A DNA stretch of 64,000 nucleotides, from assembly GCA_944800085.1 (NCBI GenBank), contig CALYLO010000009.1, forward strand, positions 167,001 to 231,000, in the 5' to 3' direction. This DNA is from Paenibacillus melissococcoides (GTDB lineage: Bacteria > Bacillota > Bacilli > Paenibacillales > Paenibacillaceae). Below are positions 26,236-34,181 of this stretch, piece by piece. Made by a program: the position numbers and the translations under genes. Within the stretch, counting starts at the first letter, position 1. Each line of letters opens with the position of its first letter. A model generated the notes under the pieces. That model was not told the DNA's origin. It was given only the letters and a program-made list of their open reading frames with translations, and searched no databases.

Positions 26236-27065
26236 GGCGTGTATGCAAACCTTAAGCCAACCAGATCATGGAAGAGGCCAGCTTTAAGAAGGCAACAAAA
26301 GTACAGGCCAATTTATCGTACCGAGTTGCCAGCCGACGATTATGTTTGAGTTTGTTGAACAGGCATTCGACCAGATGACGCTCTTTATACAACCACCAGT
26401 CGGTTGTACGTTGGATCGTGCGATTCTTCTTACTGGGAATGACGGAATGGGCCAGTTTCTCTTCCAAAAGCGCAATGATTTTATCGGTATCGTATCCGCG
26501 ATCCGCCAAAACATGTTTACCTTGTATGTCTTGGGTTTGCAGGATCTCATAACCCGTTACACAATCATTGATGTTGCCTGCGGTTACTTCGAAGCGTAGC
26601 GGATTGCCAAGGCCGTCTACAACGGCATGAATCTTGCTGGTTAATCCTCCGCGTGATCGTCCGATGGCTTGGAATTGCTGCCCCCTTTTGCCCCCGCGCC
26701 GTGTTGGTGAACACGAACGATGGAAGCATCGAGCATAACACTTTCGTCATCGGGATTGGCAGCCAGAACGTCTAGCATTCGATCAAAGATGCCTGCTTTC
26801 TCCCAGCGGCGGAAACGACTGTAGACACTGCTCCAGGAGCCATAATGCTCTGGCAAGTCTCGCCAAGGCGCACCAGAACGAATCACCCAAAGCATGGCAT
26901 TGAACATTTTTCGGTTATCGATTGCCGGACGTCCACCCTGTGGTTTCCGTTCCGGTGGCAAGAGGTCTTTGAGTCGTTCCCATTGGTCATCTCGTATCTC
27001 ATATCGTCTTCTCATAGGATAAGTTTACCAGATATTTGGCTATTTCGATAGTTTGCGTACACGCC
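26236..27065. mobile_element. IS5-family (IS427-group-like) insertion sequence, 830 bp
   Basis: Ends GGCGTGTATGCAAAC at 26236-26250 and the complement of GGCGTGTACGCAAAC at 27051-27065 match at 14 of 15 bases. CTAG is duplicated on each side (26232-26235 and 27066-27069). Two overlapping minus-strand frames encode the transposase. Confidence 0.93.
26252..27015 (-). CDS. IS5-family DDE transposase in two frames
   Basis: The first frame (27015-26641) encodes the N-terminal part, RRRYEIRDDQWERLKDLLPP to VMLDASIVRVHQHG, with the first catalytic Asp. The second frame carries on from about 26685 with GRSRGGLTSKIHAVVDGLGN, VLADRGYDTDKI (second Asp) and KERHLVECLFNKLKHNRRL (Glu). The shift falls within a run of A and G after GAGAKGG. 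Two-frame organisation with ribosomal frameshifting is usual for this IS group, so the element is probably functional. Confidence 0.88.
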
Positions 27066-27934
27066 CTAGAGAACGCCTCGCCAAACATTTCAGATTAACT
27101 GATGAAGAACTGGATGAAAAATTGCCTAGTGGTCGGCAGACTATATTTGATAATCGAGTAGGTTGGGCACGAACTTATTTAATGAAGGCAGGGCTGCTTG
27201 AGTATCCACGCCGAGGCTATTGCAAGATTACGACGAAGGGTAGAGATGTCTTAAAGTCAAATCCCAGCATAATCAATATCTCCTTTCTTCGTCAGTTCCC
27301 TGAATTTCTGGAGTTTCATACCGCCAAAAATAATGATGATCAAAAATCAGATGAACAGCCGTTGCATTCGGAACAACGTACTCCTGGTGAGAATCTTGAG
27401 TATAGCTATTTAGTTCTTCGCAAAGAGCTTGCCTTTGAGCTTTTACAGCGGTTAAAAGCGGGCAGTCCACAGTTTTTTGAGAAGGCGGTTGTGGAACTTC
27501 TAGTTAAGATGGGATATGGAGGATCAATCTCAGACGCTGGGAAGGCCGTAGGGAAAAGTGGGGATGGCGGCATAGATGGGATTATTAAAGAAGATCGGCT
27601 GGGGTTGGATATGATATACATACAGGCAAAACGCTGGGAAGGCGTGGTGGGCCGCCCTGAGATTCAGAAGTTCGTGGGCGCATTACAGGGACAAAAAGCC
27701 CGAAAAGGGGTCTTCATTACAACATCCAGCTTTACAAAAGAAGCACTAGAATACGTAACTTTTATCGATAATAAAGTTGTGTTGATCGATGGTGAGCAAC
27801 TTACCCAGTTGATGATTGATTACGATCTTGGGGTTTCCACCGTTGCGGTATATGAAGAAAAGAAAATAGATCTCGACTTTTTCTCGGAAGACTAACCTCA
27901 GTTAATAATCCTGAAATGGAAGCTTTCCGGGTCG

Positions 27935-27965
27935 GCCCTCTCCTCAAAGAGAGGGCTTTTCCTTT
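27935..27965 (+). terminator. Terminator after the mrr gene
   Basis: GCCCTCTC and GAGAGGGC pair around CTCAAA, followed by TTTTCCTTTT. Confidence 0.9.
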
Positions 27966-27981
27966 TATCTTGAAAGCCGGA

Positions 27982-28001
27982 GCCGGATGTGCACATCCGG
28001 C
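27982..28001. repeat. Perfect 20-base palindrome
   Basis: GCCGGATGTGCACATCCGGC reads the same on both strands. It follows the mrr terminator and lacks a T-run. Its role is unknown. It could be a repeated palindromic unit or the scar of a mobile element. Confidence 0.6.
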
Positions 28002-28021
28002 ACGTCTCTCACTCCCCCCCA

Positions 28022-28220
28022 CCCCACTTTTTGGATTCTAATATTTTTTCATGAAGTATATATTTTTCAGAGAAATTTTAGTATTATTTTTAATTGGAAT
28101 CCGAATAATAAATGTTGATTTAATATTTTTGTTCGGTTTTACAACGTCTTATACATTGATACAAAACTTACATTTCCTGCAAATGACGTGTTGATGTATG
28201 GGGATGGGAATGGAGATAAG
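28022..28220 (+). promoter_or_regulatory. AT-rich control region of the nucleoside hydrolase operon
   Basis: GGATTCTAAT at 28033-28042 and ATTGGAATCC at 28093-28102 are inverted near-copies about 50 bases apart, a possible regulator pair. The stretch is markedly more AT-rich than the genes on either side and includes promoter-like TTTTAC/TATACA sequence near 28137-28155. Confidence 0.35.
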
Positions 28221-29171
28221 ATGAAGAAGAACATTTATTTTAACCATGATGGCGGCGTGGATGATTTAATTTCGTTATTTTTATTACTGCACATGGACAA
28301 TGTGGAGCTGACGAGCGTGTCAGTCATTCCGGCGGATTGTTACCTCGAACCGGCGATGTTTGCCAGCCGTAAAATCATCGATCGGTTCGGCAGCGTCGGT
28401 TTGGATGTAGCCGCGTCGAATTCCCGCGGGAAAAATCCGTTTCCGAAGGACTGGCGCATGCATGCGTTCTATGTTGACGCCCTACCGCTTCTCAACGAAT
28501 CCGGTAAAGTGGTGACTCCTGTAGCGGACAAGCCGGCACATCTTCATATGATAGACACGCTGCGCGCAACGGAAGGCAAGACGACCCTGCTGTTTACGGG
28601 CCCGCTTACCGACCTTGCCCGCGCATTAGATATCGATGCGGCGATCGAAGAAAAGGTAGAACGCCTGGTATGGATGGGCGGCACCTTCCGTGAAGCAGGC
28701 AATGTGCATGAGCCTGAGCATGACGGAACGGCAGAATGGAACGTATTCTGGGATCCGGATGCGGCTGCACGCGTATGGGACAGCGGGATCGAGATTGATC
28801 TGGTTGCCCTGGAGAGCACGAATCAAGTGCCGCTTACGCTCGATGTTCGTGAGCGCTGGGCTGCGGAACGCAAGCATATCGGCGTTGATTTCCTGGGCCA
28901 ATGCTACGCGATGGTGCCGCCGCTTGTTCATTTCTCGACAAACTCGACTTACTATCTGTGGGATGTATTAACGACAGCATTCGTGGGCAAGAGCGATCTG
29001 GTGAAGGTGCAGACGATTAACAGCATCGTGATTACGGAGGGCGCAAGCCAAGGCCGTACCGTTGAGACGGAGGAAGGACGTCCGGTACATGTCGTCTATG
29101 ACGTCGATCGCGACGCATTCTTTGATTACATTACCGAATTGGCGAAAAAAGCAACGGAGAGGGATTGGTAA
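28221..29171 (+). CDS. Nucleoside hydrolase (inosine/uridine-preferring family)
   Basis: A 316-residue IU-nucleoside hydrolase. The calcium-binding N-terminal motif is NHDGGVDD at 8-15 (the classical DTDPGxDD, modified). LLFTGPLTDLARAL, VWMGGTFREAGN and EWNVFWDPDAAARVW are the family's other conserved blocks. ATG 28221 is preferred, with TGGAG 5 bases before it; the in-frame ATG 28194 lacks one. It splits ribonucleosides into base and ribose. The stop codon overlaps the next start (TAATG), so the two hydrolases are translationally coupled. The altered Asp motif suggests a substrate range different from the next gene. Confidence 0.9.
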   Translation: MKKNIYFNHDGGVDDLISLFLLLHMDNVELTSVSVIPADCYLEPAMFASRKIIDRFGSVGLDVAASNSRGKNPFPKDWRMHAFYVDALPLLNESGKVVTPVADKPAHLHMIDTLRATEGKTTLLFTGPLTDLARALDIDAAIEEKVERLVWMGGTFREAGNVHEPEHDGTAEWNVFWDPDAAARVWDSGIEIDLVALESTNQVPLTLDVRERWAAERKHIGVDFLGQCYAMVPPLVHFSTNSTYYLWDVLTTAFVGKSDLVKVQTINSIVITEGASQGRTVETEEGRPVHVVYDVDRDAFFDYITELAKKATERDW

Positions 29172-30127
29172 TGTCCGAGAAAAAGCGAGTCATTCTTGAT
29201 ACCGATACGGCCGGCGACGATACGATTGCCATTTTGACGGCCCTTCACTATTTTCAGGTCGAAGGCATTATGATTACCGGCGGTAACGTCCAGTTCGATC
29301 AGCAGGTGGAAAATGCGCTCTACACCGTGCAAGTCGCGGGAAAAAGCGGACAAGTTCCTGTGTACAAAGGGCATGAGGGCCCAATCATGGGGATCGGCCA
29401 AAAAGAGCATCGTACGGTCGAGGACGTGCACGGCAAGGATGGGATGGGGGATTCGTTTTTCGAAAAAGCGGTTCAGTCTCCCGAAAAAGGTCATGCCATC
29501 GACTTCCTTATCGAAGCGGTTCACAACAATCCAGGCGAAATCCATCTTCTTGCGATTGCGCCGTTAACGAATATTGCGATGGCGATCAAGAAGGATCCGA
29601 CCATTGTGCCGAAAATTCCGCATCTCTATATTATGGGCGGAACGAACAATGCGCTCGGAAATATTACGCCGAGTGTGGAGTATAATTTCTACGTTGATCC
29701 GGAAGCGGCCAAAATCGTGCTTCATTCGGGCATTCCCATCACGATGGTCGGTTGGGAAATGTGCACGCAATATTCCATCATGGACGATAACGATCATGAA
29801 GAGATTGAAGCGCTGGGAACGAAGGGCGCGAAGTTTTTCAAAGACGTCAACAAGGTCGTCATGAGATTCAATAAAACGGTTCATCGACTGAACGGCACGA
29901 CGCATCCGGATACACTGCTCGCAGCCGTAGCGGCGGACGAAAAGATCATGACGAAGTCCAACCTGTACCACGTGGATGTCGAGACCGTCGGTGAACTGAC
30001 AAGAGGCTACAGCCTTGTCGATATTAACAATCGATTGGAACGCACGCGCAATGTCCGCGTCTGTGAAGCGATTGATCGGGATGCTTTTAAAGACATGCTG
30101 TTGGACGTATTGAAGTCTATTAACTAA
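29171..30127 (+). CDS. Second nucleoside hydrolase
   Basis: A 318-residue hydrolase with the classical Ca-binding motif VILDTDTAGDD at 7-17, AIAPLTNIAMAI, YIMGGTNNALGN and VEYNFYVDPEAAKIV. It overlaps the stop of the previous gene by one base. It belongs to the same superfamily but is clearly divergent from its neighbour, so the pair probably handles different nucleosides. The transporter gene follows by 118 bases on the same strand. Confidence 0.93.
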   Translation: MSEKKRVILDTDTAGDDTIAILTALHYFQVEGIMITGGNVQFDQQVENALYTVQVAGKSGQVPVYKGHEGPIMGIGQKEHRTVEDVHGKDGMGDSFFEKAVQSPEKGHAIDFLIEAVHNNPGEIHLLAIAPLTNIAMAIKKDPTIVPKIPHLYIMGGTNNALGNITPSVEYNFYVDPEAAKIVLHSGIPITMVGWEMCTQYSIMDDNDHEEIEALGTKGAKFFKDVNKVVMRFNKTVHRLNGTTHPDTLLAAVAADEKIMTKSNLYHVDVETVGELTRGYSLVDINNRLERTRNVRVCEAIDRDAFKDMLLDVLKSIN

Positions 30128-30245
30128 TGCTAAGGACTGCAACTGGCCGCTTTTGTATATAACTCAGCACTAATTTGAAGAGCAGCCGTTTGCCTCTTTC
30201 GCTTTACATTCTGGGTCATGGACACGATGAAGAAAGGATAGGTAT

Positions 30246-31460
30246 ATGCAATACATTTGGGGACTTCTAGGAATTTTAGGCATTTTTGTGATTGCCGTCG
30301 CGTTTTCGAAAAATCGCAAAGCGATTAATCCGAGAACGGTGATTGGCGCGTTTGCGATTCAATTCATTTTTGCATTGATCGTGCTGAAGTGGGAACTCGG
30401 CAAAAAGATGCTGAACTACTTGGCTGCGGCCGTGCAGAGCATCATCGATTCCACGAATGCGGGCATTCAGTTCTTGTTCGGCGGGATACTGGGTGCGGAA
30501 AAGGCGGGCTTTACGTTCGCGCTGCAGGTCTTGCCGATTATTATCTTCTTCTGTTCCTTGATAGCGGTTCTGTACTATCTCGGCATTATGCAGTGGGCTA
30601 CGAAAATCATTGGCGGATTTCTGGCGAAGGTGCTCAAAACGAGTGAAACGGAATCGATGTCAGCGGCCGCGAATATTTTCCTCGGTCCGACAGAAGCGCC
30701 GCTTGTGGTGAAGCCTTATATTGAGAAAATGACCAAGTCGGAGCTGTTCGCGGTGATGGTCGGCGGACTGGCGTGCGTCTCCGGTTCCGTTCTGGGCGGA
30801 TACGCGATGCTTGGCGTTCCGATTGAATATTTGCTTGCAGCGGCATTCATGGGAGCGCCGGGCGGCTTGCTGCTGGCCAAAATTATCATGCCGGAAACCG
30901 ATCATCAGCTTCGAGTGGAACGGGTTAGCATGGTAAAGGATACGGAGTCCCGAAATGTCATCGATGCGGCGGCTCGCGGAGCTTCGGACGGGCTCAAGAT
31001 CGCTGCCGGCGTAGGCGCCATGCTGCTGGCGTTTATATCGCTCATTTTCTTGGTGAACATGATCATTGGCTGGATTGGCGGCGTGTTCGGAATCGAGGCG
31101 CTGACGCTGGAGCAAATTCTGGGCTACCTGTTCGCGCCGATTGCCTTCCTGATCGGTGTGCCATGGAGCGAAGCGCTGCAGGCAGGCTCCTTCATCGGTC
31201 AAAAGTTCGTCCTGAACGAATTTGTGGCCTACACTTCGTTTGCGCCTGAGATTGCTCATTTGTCTCCGAAAAGCGTTGTCGTCATCAGCTTCGCGCTCTG
31301 CGGCTTTGCCAATCTGGCGTCCATTGCGCTCCTTATTGGCGGCCTGGGCGGGATTGCGCCTTCCAGAAGACAAGATCTTGCCGAGATGGGCTTCCGTGCG
31401 GTCATTGCCGCCACATTGGCCAACCTGATGAGCGCGGCGATTGCCGGGATGCTCGTGTAG
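30246..31460 (+). CDS. Concentrative nucleoside transporter (NupC/CNT family)
   Basis: A 404-residue membrane protein with the CNT layout. It has an N-terminal Nucleos_tra2_N segment (FAIQFIFALIVLKWELGKKM), a gate domain (VLPIIIFFCSLIAVLYYLGI), the core motif AAANIFLGPTEAPLVVKPYI, and the C-terminal signature GQKFVLNEFVAYTSF with FALCGFANLASIALLIGG. It imports nucleosides by ion symport. Its place after two hydrolases makes a complete uptake-and-cleavage unit. A homologue lies in the deo operon at 52763. Confidence 0.95.
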   Translation: MQYIWGLLGILGIFVIAVAFSKNRKAINPRTVIGAFAIQFIFALIVLKWELGKKMLNYLAAAVQSIIDSTNAGIQFLFGGILGAEKAGFTFALQVLPIIIFFCSLIAVLYYLGIMQWATKIIGGFLAKVLKTSETESMSAAANIFLGPTEAPLVVKPYIEKMTKSELFAVMVGGLACVSGSVLGGYAMLGVPIEYLLAAAFMGAPGGLLLAKIIMPETDHQLRVERVSMVKDTESRNVIDAAARGASDGLKIAAGVGAMLLAFISLIFLVNMIIGWIGGVFGIEALTLEQILGYLFAPIAFLIGVPWSEALQAGSFIGQKFVLNEFVAYTSFAPEIAHLSPKSVVVISFALCGFANLASIALLIGGLGGIAPSRRQDLAEMGFRAVIAATLANLMSAAIAGMLV

Positions 31461-31478
31461 AAATACAGTAAATCAAGC

Positions 31479-31522
31479 GGCGATCGCTTCCCTCCATTCA
31501 ACCGTGGAGCGGTCGCCTTTTT
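31479..31522 (+). terminator. Terminator of the nucleoside hydrolase-transporter operon
   Basis: GGCGATCGCT and AGCGGTCGCC pair around about 19 bases, followed by TTTTT. Confidence 0.85.
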
Positions 31523-31533
31523 GCTGGCGGGCA

Positions 31534-31570
31534 TAAAAAAACGCTTGGACTATGATGAGCCCAAGCGTTT
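31534..31570 (-). terminator. Terminator of the flavin reductase gene (minus strand)
   Basis: On the minus strand AAACGCTTGG faces CCAAGCGTTT around 12 bases and is followed by seven T. It stands back to back with the plus-strand terminator just before it. Confidence 0.88.
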
Positions 31571-31592
31571 GTCGTTTACTAAAGCTGATATC

Positions 31593-33122
31593 TTATTGCG
31601 CTTGTACGAATTCAGCCGATTTTATGCCGGCTTGGCGGCCGAAAATGATGATCTCGGCAACGGAGTTGCCGCCGATACGGTTTTGGCCGTGTAAGCCGCC
31701 GGTAAGCTCGCCTGCCGCGAACAAGCCAGGAATAGGTTGGCCTTCTTTATTCAATACTTCGGTGTTCGTATTGATTTTCACGCCGCCCATGGTGTAGTGA
31801 ATCCCAGGGGCGATCTTGATTGCATAGTATGGCCCGCTGGACAGATCGTGGTCCATCGCGGTCGTTCTGCCGAATTCGGCATCCTCTTTATTCTTCACGG
31901 CGCTGTTCCATGTATCCAGCGTGGCGGTCAGCTGATCTGCCGGAACGCCAATTTCTTTGGCTAACGCCTCGGTCGTATCGCCCTGAATGACAAAACCCAT
32001 TTTCTCGTACTGCTCAATTGCTTTCGCGCGGGATTTTACGCCGGAATCAAATACAAGATAAGCTGATTTTTCAGGCAGCTTGTTGATGGCCGCCGTGACA
32101 TTGTCGCGAGTGTCCAGCTCGTTTGTGAAACGTTTGCCCTCGCTGGAAACCAGGATCGCGCCTTCACCGCGGACTGCTTCCCCGATGAGATAGGATTTCT
32201 CCTGCTGTACCGTAGGGTGAACCTGGATTTGATCCATATCAACCGTGACGCCGCCGAGTTTTTCAATCATCTTGATGCCGTCGCCGGTGCTGCCTTCTTG
32301 GTTTGTTGTTACAAGACCCTTCAGGTCGGAGCGAACCTCGCCAATCATATCCATGTTAGCGCCATAACCGCCGCTTGTCACCACGACAGCATCCGCGGCA
32401 ATCGTTTTCTCATCGTTATTATTGAAGAGGACCTTAACGCCGTTTACTTTGCCGTCCTTCTCCGTAATTTCCGTCACATTCGCATTTACGAAAAGAGGAA
32501 TTTCTTTCTCTTGAATATTTCTCACCAGGCCGTTGACGAGATATTGACCTACCGCTGAGCCGTCTTCCGGACGATGTGTGCGCTTCTCGTTCATACCGCC
32601 CGTAATCGTGATATTGTTCAGACGAATTCCGATCGAATCAAGCCATTCGATGGCGCTTGCGGAATTGTCAACGAAGAAACGAAGCATCTCTTTGTCGTTT
32701 GTGCCATGACCGCCTTTTAACGTCTCTTCATAAAATAGATCATTGCTGTCCTCAATGCCTTGCTCTTTTTGGAACTTGGTCTGGGAAGCATTCATACCGG
32801 AGGATGATTTCATCGTATTGCCGCCGGCAATCGGCATTTTTTCGAAAATCACCGGGTTCATGCCTTTTTCTTTGGCTTCAAGCGCGGCAGACATTCCGGC
32901 GCCGCCTGCACCGACTATGATGATATCATATTTATCTTTCAATTGATCGATAGGTGTATAGTTGGTTTGAGAAGCTCCCGACACGGCTTCCGTTTCTTGG
33001 GACTCCGCCGGTTTTTCATTGCCCTGAGTCTGGTCTTGATTCTGGTTCCCGCTGCCGCATCCTGCGATGACGAGCATGAAAGAGAGAACGAGAATCAACG
33101 TTGCTGCTGCTTTCTTCTTCAT
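31593..33122 (-). CDS. Lipoprotein FAD-dependent fumarate reductase-like flavoprotein
   Basis: A 509-residue protein. The signal sequence ends in lipobox VIAGC (Cys22), so it is anchored outside the membrane. A Gln/Glu-rich linker leads to the FAD-binding fold DIIIVGAGGAGMSAALEA, then GGNTMKSSSGMNAS, the active-site region IQVHPTV and RGEGAILVSSEGKRFTNELD, and LHGQNRIGGNSVAEIIIFGR. These are the hallmarks of flavocytochrome c-type fumarate and urocanate reductases. It lacks haem-binding CxxCH and an FMN-binding domain, so it needs an external electron donor. Likely role: reducing an enoate such as fumarate as an extracellular electron acceptor. The Fnr-type box upstream fits anaerobic control. 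Confidence 0.9.
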   Translation of the reverse strand: MKKKAAATLILVLSFMLVIAGCGSGNQNQDQTQGNEKPAESQETEAVSGASQTNYTPIDQLKDKYDIIIVGAGGAGMSAALEAKEKGMNPVIFEKMPIAGGNTMKSSSGMNASQTKFQKEQGIEDSNDLFYEETLKGGHGTNDKEMLRFFVDNSASAIEWLDSIGIRLNNITITGGMNEKRTHRPEDGSAVGQYLVNGLVRNIQEKEIPLFVNANVTEITEKDGKVNGVKVLFNNNDEKTIAADAVVVTSGGYGANMDMIGEVRSDLKGLVTTNQEGSTGDGIKMIEKLGGVTVDMDQIQVHPTVQQEKSYLIGEAVRGEGAILVSSEGKRFTNELDTRDNVTAAINKLPEKSAYLVFDSGVKSRAKAIEQYEKMGFVIQGDTTEALAKEIGVPADQLTATLDTWNSAVKNKEDAEFGRTTAMDHDLSSGPYYAIKIAPGIHYTMGGVKINTNTEVLNKEGQPIPGLFAAGELTGGLHGQNRIGGNSVAEIIIFGRQAGIKSAEFVQAQ

Positions 33123-33162
33123 GTTAACAACCCCCGTTTTTCTAAGATGTTAGGTACACTTC

Positions 33163-33206
33163 ATTTTAATATAATATCGTCCTCATTAATAGTGATTCTT
33201 TTCACA
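33163..33206 (-). promoter_or_regulatory. Fnr/CRP-type box and promoter of the flavin reductase gene
   Basis: Minus-strand TGTGAAAAGAATCACT (33206-33191) matches TGTGA-N6-TCACT, the Fnr consensus of Bacillus. A TAAAAT -10 candidate lies at 33168-33163, placing the box about 42 bases before the start of transcription, the class II activator position. Confidence 0.6.
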
Positions 33207-33375
33207 ATGTTTTGAATTTCTTGTGACCATGCATCAATTTTCATGGATGATTCGCGCAAGCGATGATTTTATGACAGCTCATATCTTCCAAATCCAGGAA
33301 CTATATATATCATAATTTAGTTGGAATCGGCGGGGCCATACGATTCCCATCCAACGAGCATGACAGCAATCCAGA

Positions 33376-33699
33376 TTGACGGAGCGGGTCTTATCAGGCA
33401 GCAATCATTCCGATTGGCGCGACATGCTGCGGAAGACATACGATGATTTGGACTTATGTTATGAAGGCGGGGAATCCAGCGCTGCGGCGATGAAGCGTGC
33501 CAGCAGCGTGATCGGGGAAGCGCTGGAGAGCGGGTATAACAATGTCGTCACTATGTCGCACGGGAACCTGATCTCGCTGCTGCTGAGGCATTTCGACGAC
33601 CGGTTCGGCTTCAAGGAGTGGGAATCATTGTCCAATCCGGATGTGTATCATCTAACCTTCGACAAGGATGCGCCTGGCATACGTCGAATCTGGACATAA
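33376..33699 (+). pseudogene. C-terminal fragment of a histidine phosphatase (phosphoglycerate mutase family)
   Basis: The fragment shows LTERVLSGSNHSDWRDML, EGGESSAAAMKRASSVIGEA and NNVVTMSHGNLISLLLRHF, the second half of the family, including the second catalytic His in SHGN. The N-terminal catalytic RHG motif is missing and in-frame stops lie just upstream, so the protein cannot be active. Confidence 0.65.
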
Positions 33700-33763
33700 T
33701 GATGGTAAATGACATGGCTTATGGTGTGTTGCAGAAGTTCTTGATTTTATTGGCTCTCTGAAT

Positions 33764-33904
33764 ATGAAGCGAGAACGTGAGGTAATTCGTAATCTAGAGC
33801 ATGCCAGCGTGACCAGCATGGAGTTCTGGGATAATCCCGTCGACGATGAGGTATGGCTTGGGAGATGGAATGCTTTTTTGTTATCAGACGGTATTCCATT
33901 CTGA
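33764..33904 (+). pseudogene. Small antitoxin-like remnant
   Basis: The frame reads AEVLDFIGSLNMKRERE then HASVTSMEFWDNPVDDEVW before running into unrelated residues. The EFWDNPxDDxVW ending is seen in small DUF2281/AbrB-type antitoxin proteins, but I am not sure of the family. No start or ribosome binding site fits and the usual end is lost. 33700-34181 holds nothing else but a terminator. Confidence 0.3.
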
Positions 33905-33974
33905 TGACAACGGACGCCATCCCCCTCCGGGTATATAGTGAAAAAGAGTTCATCCTCTGATGGACTCCACACGT

Positions 33975-33996
33975 AGCCCCGGAGCGGGCTTTTTTG
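33975..33996 (+). terminator. Terminator-like hairpin
   Basis: AGCCC and GGGCT pair around CGGAGC, followed by TTTTTT. Confidence 0.65.
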
Positions 33997-34181
33997 TGCA
34001 TTCAAGAGTGAGGAGTCCCGCCAGGTCAGAACGAACATCCTGCTTTACAAAATTGCGCAACTTGGTTCATAGGTCGGATGTTCTTACAAATGTTGCATAT
34101 TATATAATCCCTTTGTGCGACATTCGTTCAAGATTACAGAGAAAAATTCCGAACCGATCGGAGAAACTGAGGTAGTGTCAT

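Larger units (their letters stand above)
26150..27895 (+). pseudogene. mrr: Second mrr gene, split by an insertion sequence
   Basis: The 5' part (26150-26235) has GGAGG at 9 bases, then MAIPDFQSIMLPFLMQVSDE, the winged-helix start of Mrr. The 3' part (27066-27895) continues RERLAKHFRLTDEELDEKLP, SGRQTIFDNRVGWARTYL, then the catalytic domain with FFEKAVVELLVKMGYGG, GDGGIDGII (Asp) and IYIQAKRW (Gln-x-Lys). Removing bases 26236-27069 (IS plus one CTAG copy) restores a single frame, HRDTRERLAKHF, of 303 residues. The gene was complete before the insertion. Mrr is a type IV restriction enzyme that acts on methylated DNA. Confidence 0.9.

Noticed and set aside
26565..26750. Extra short frame within the IS5-type element
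   Set aside because: It is a shadow of the two-frame transposase; the catalytic residues are accounted for by the other frames.
27982..28001. The palindrome after mrr as domain V of a group II intron
   Set aside because: The GAGCCGGATG start is suggestive but the AGC triad, bulge and GAAA loop of domain V are not present and no intron protein is nearby.
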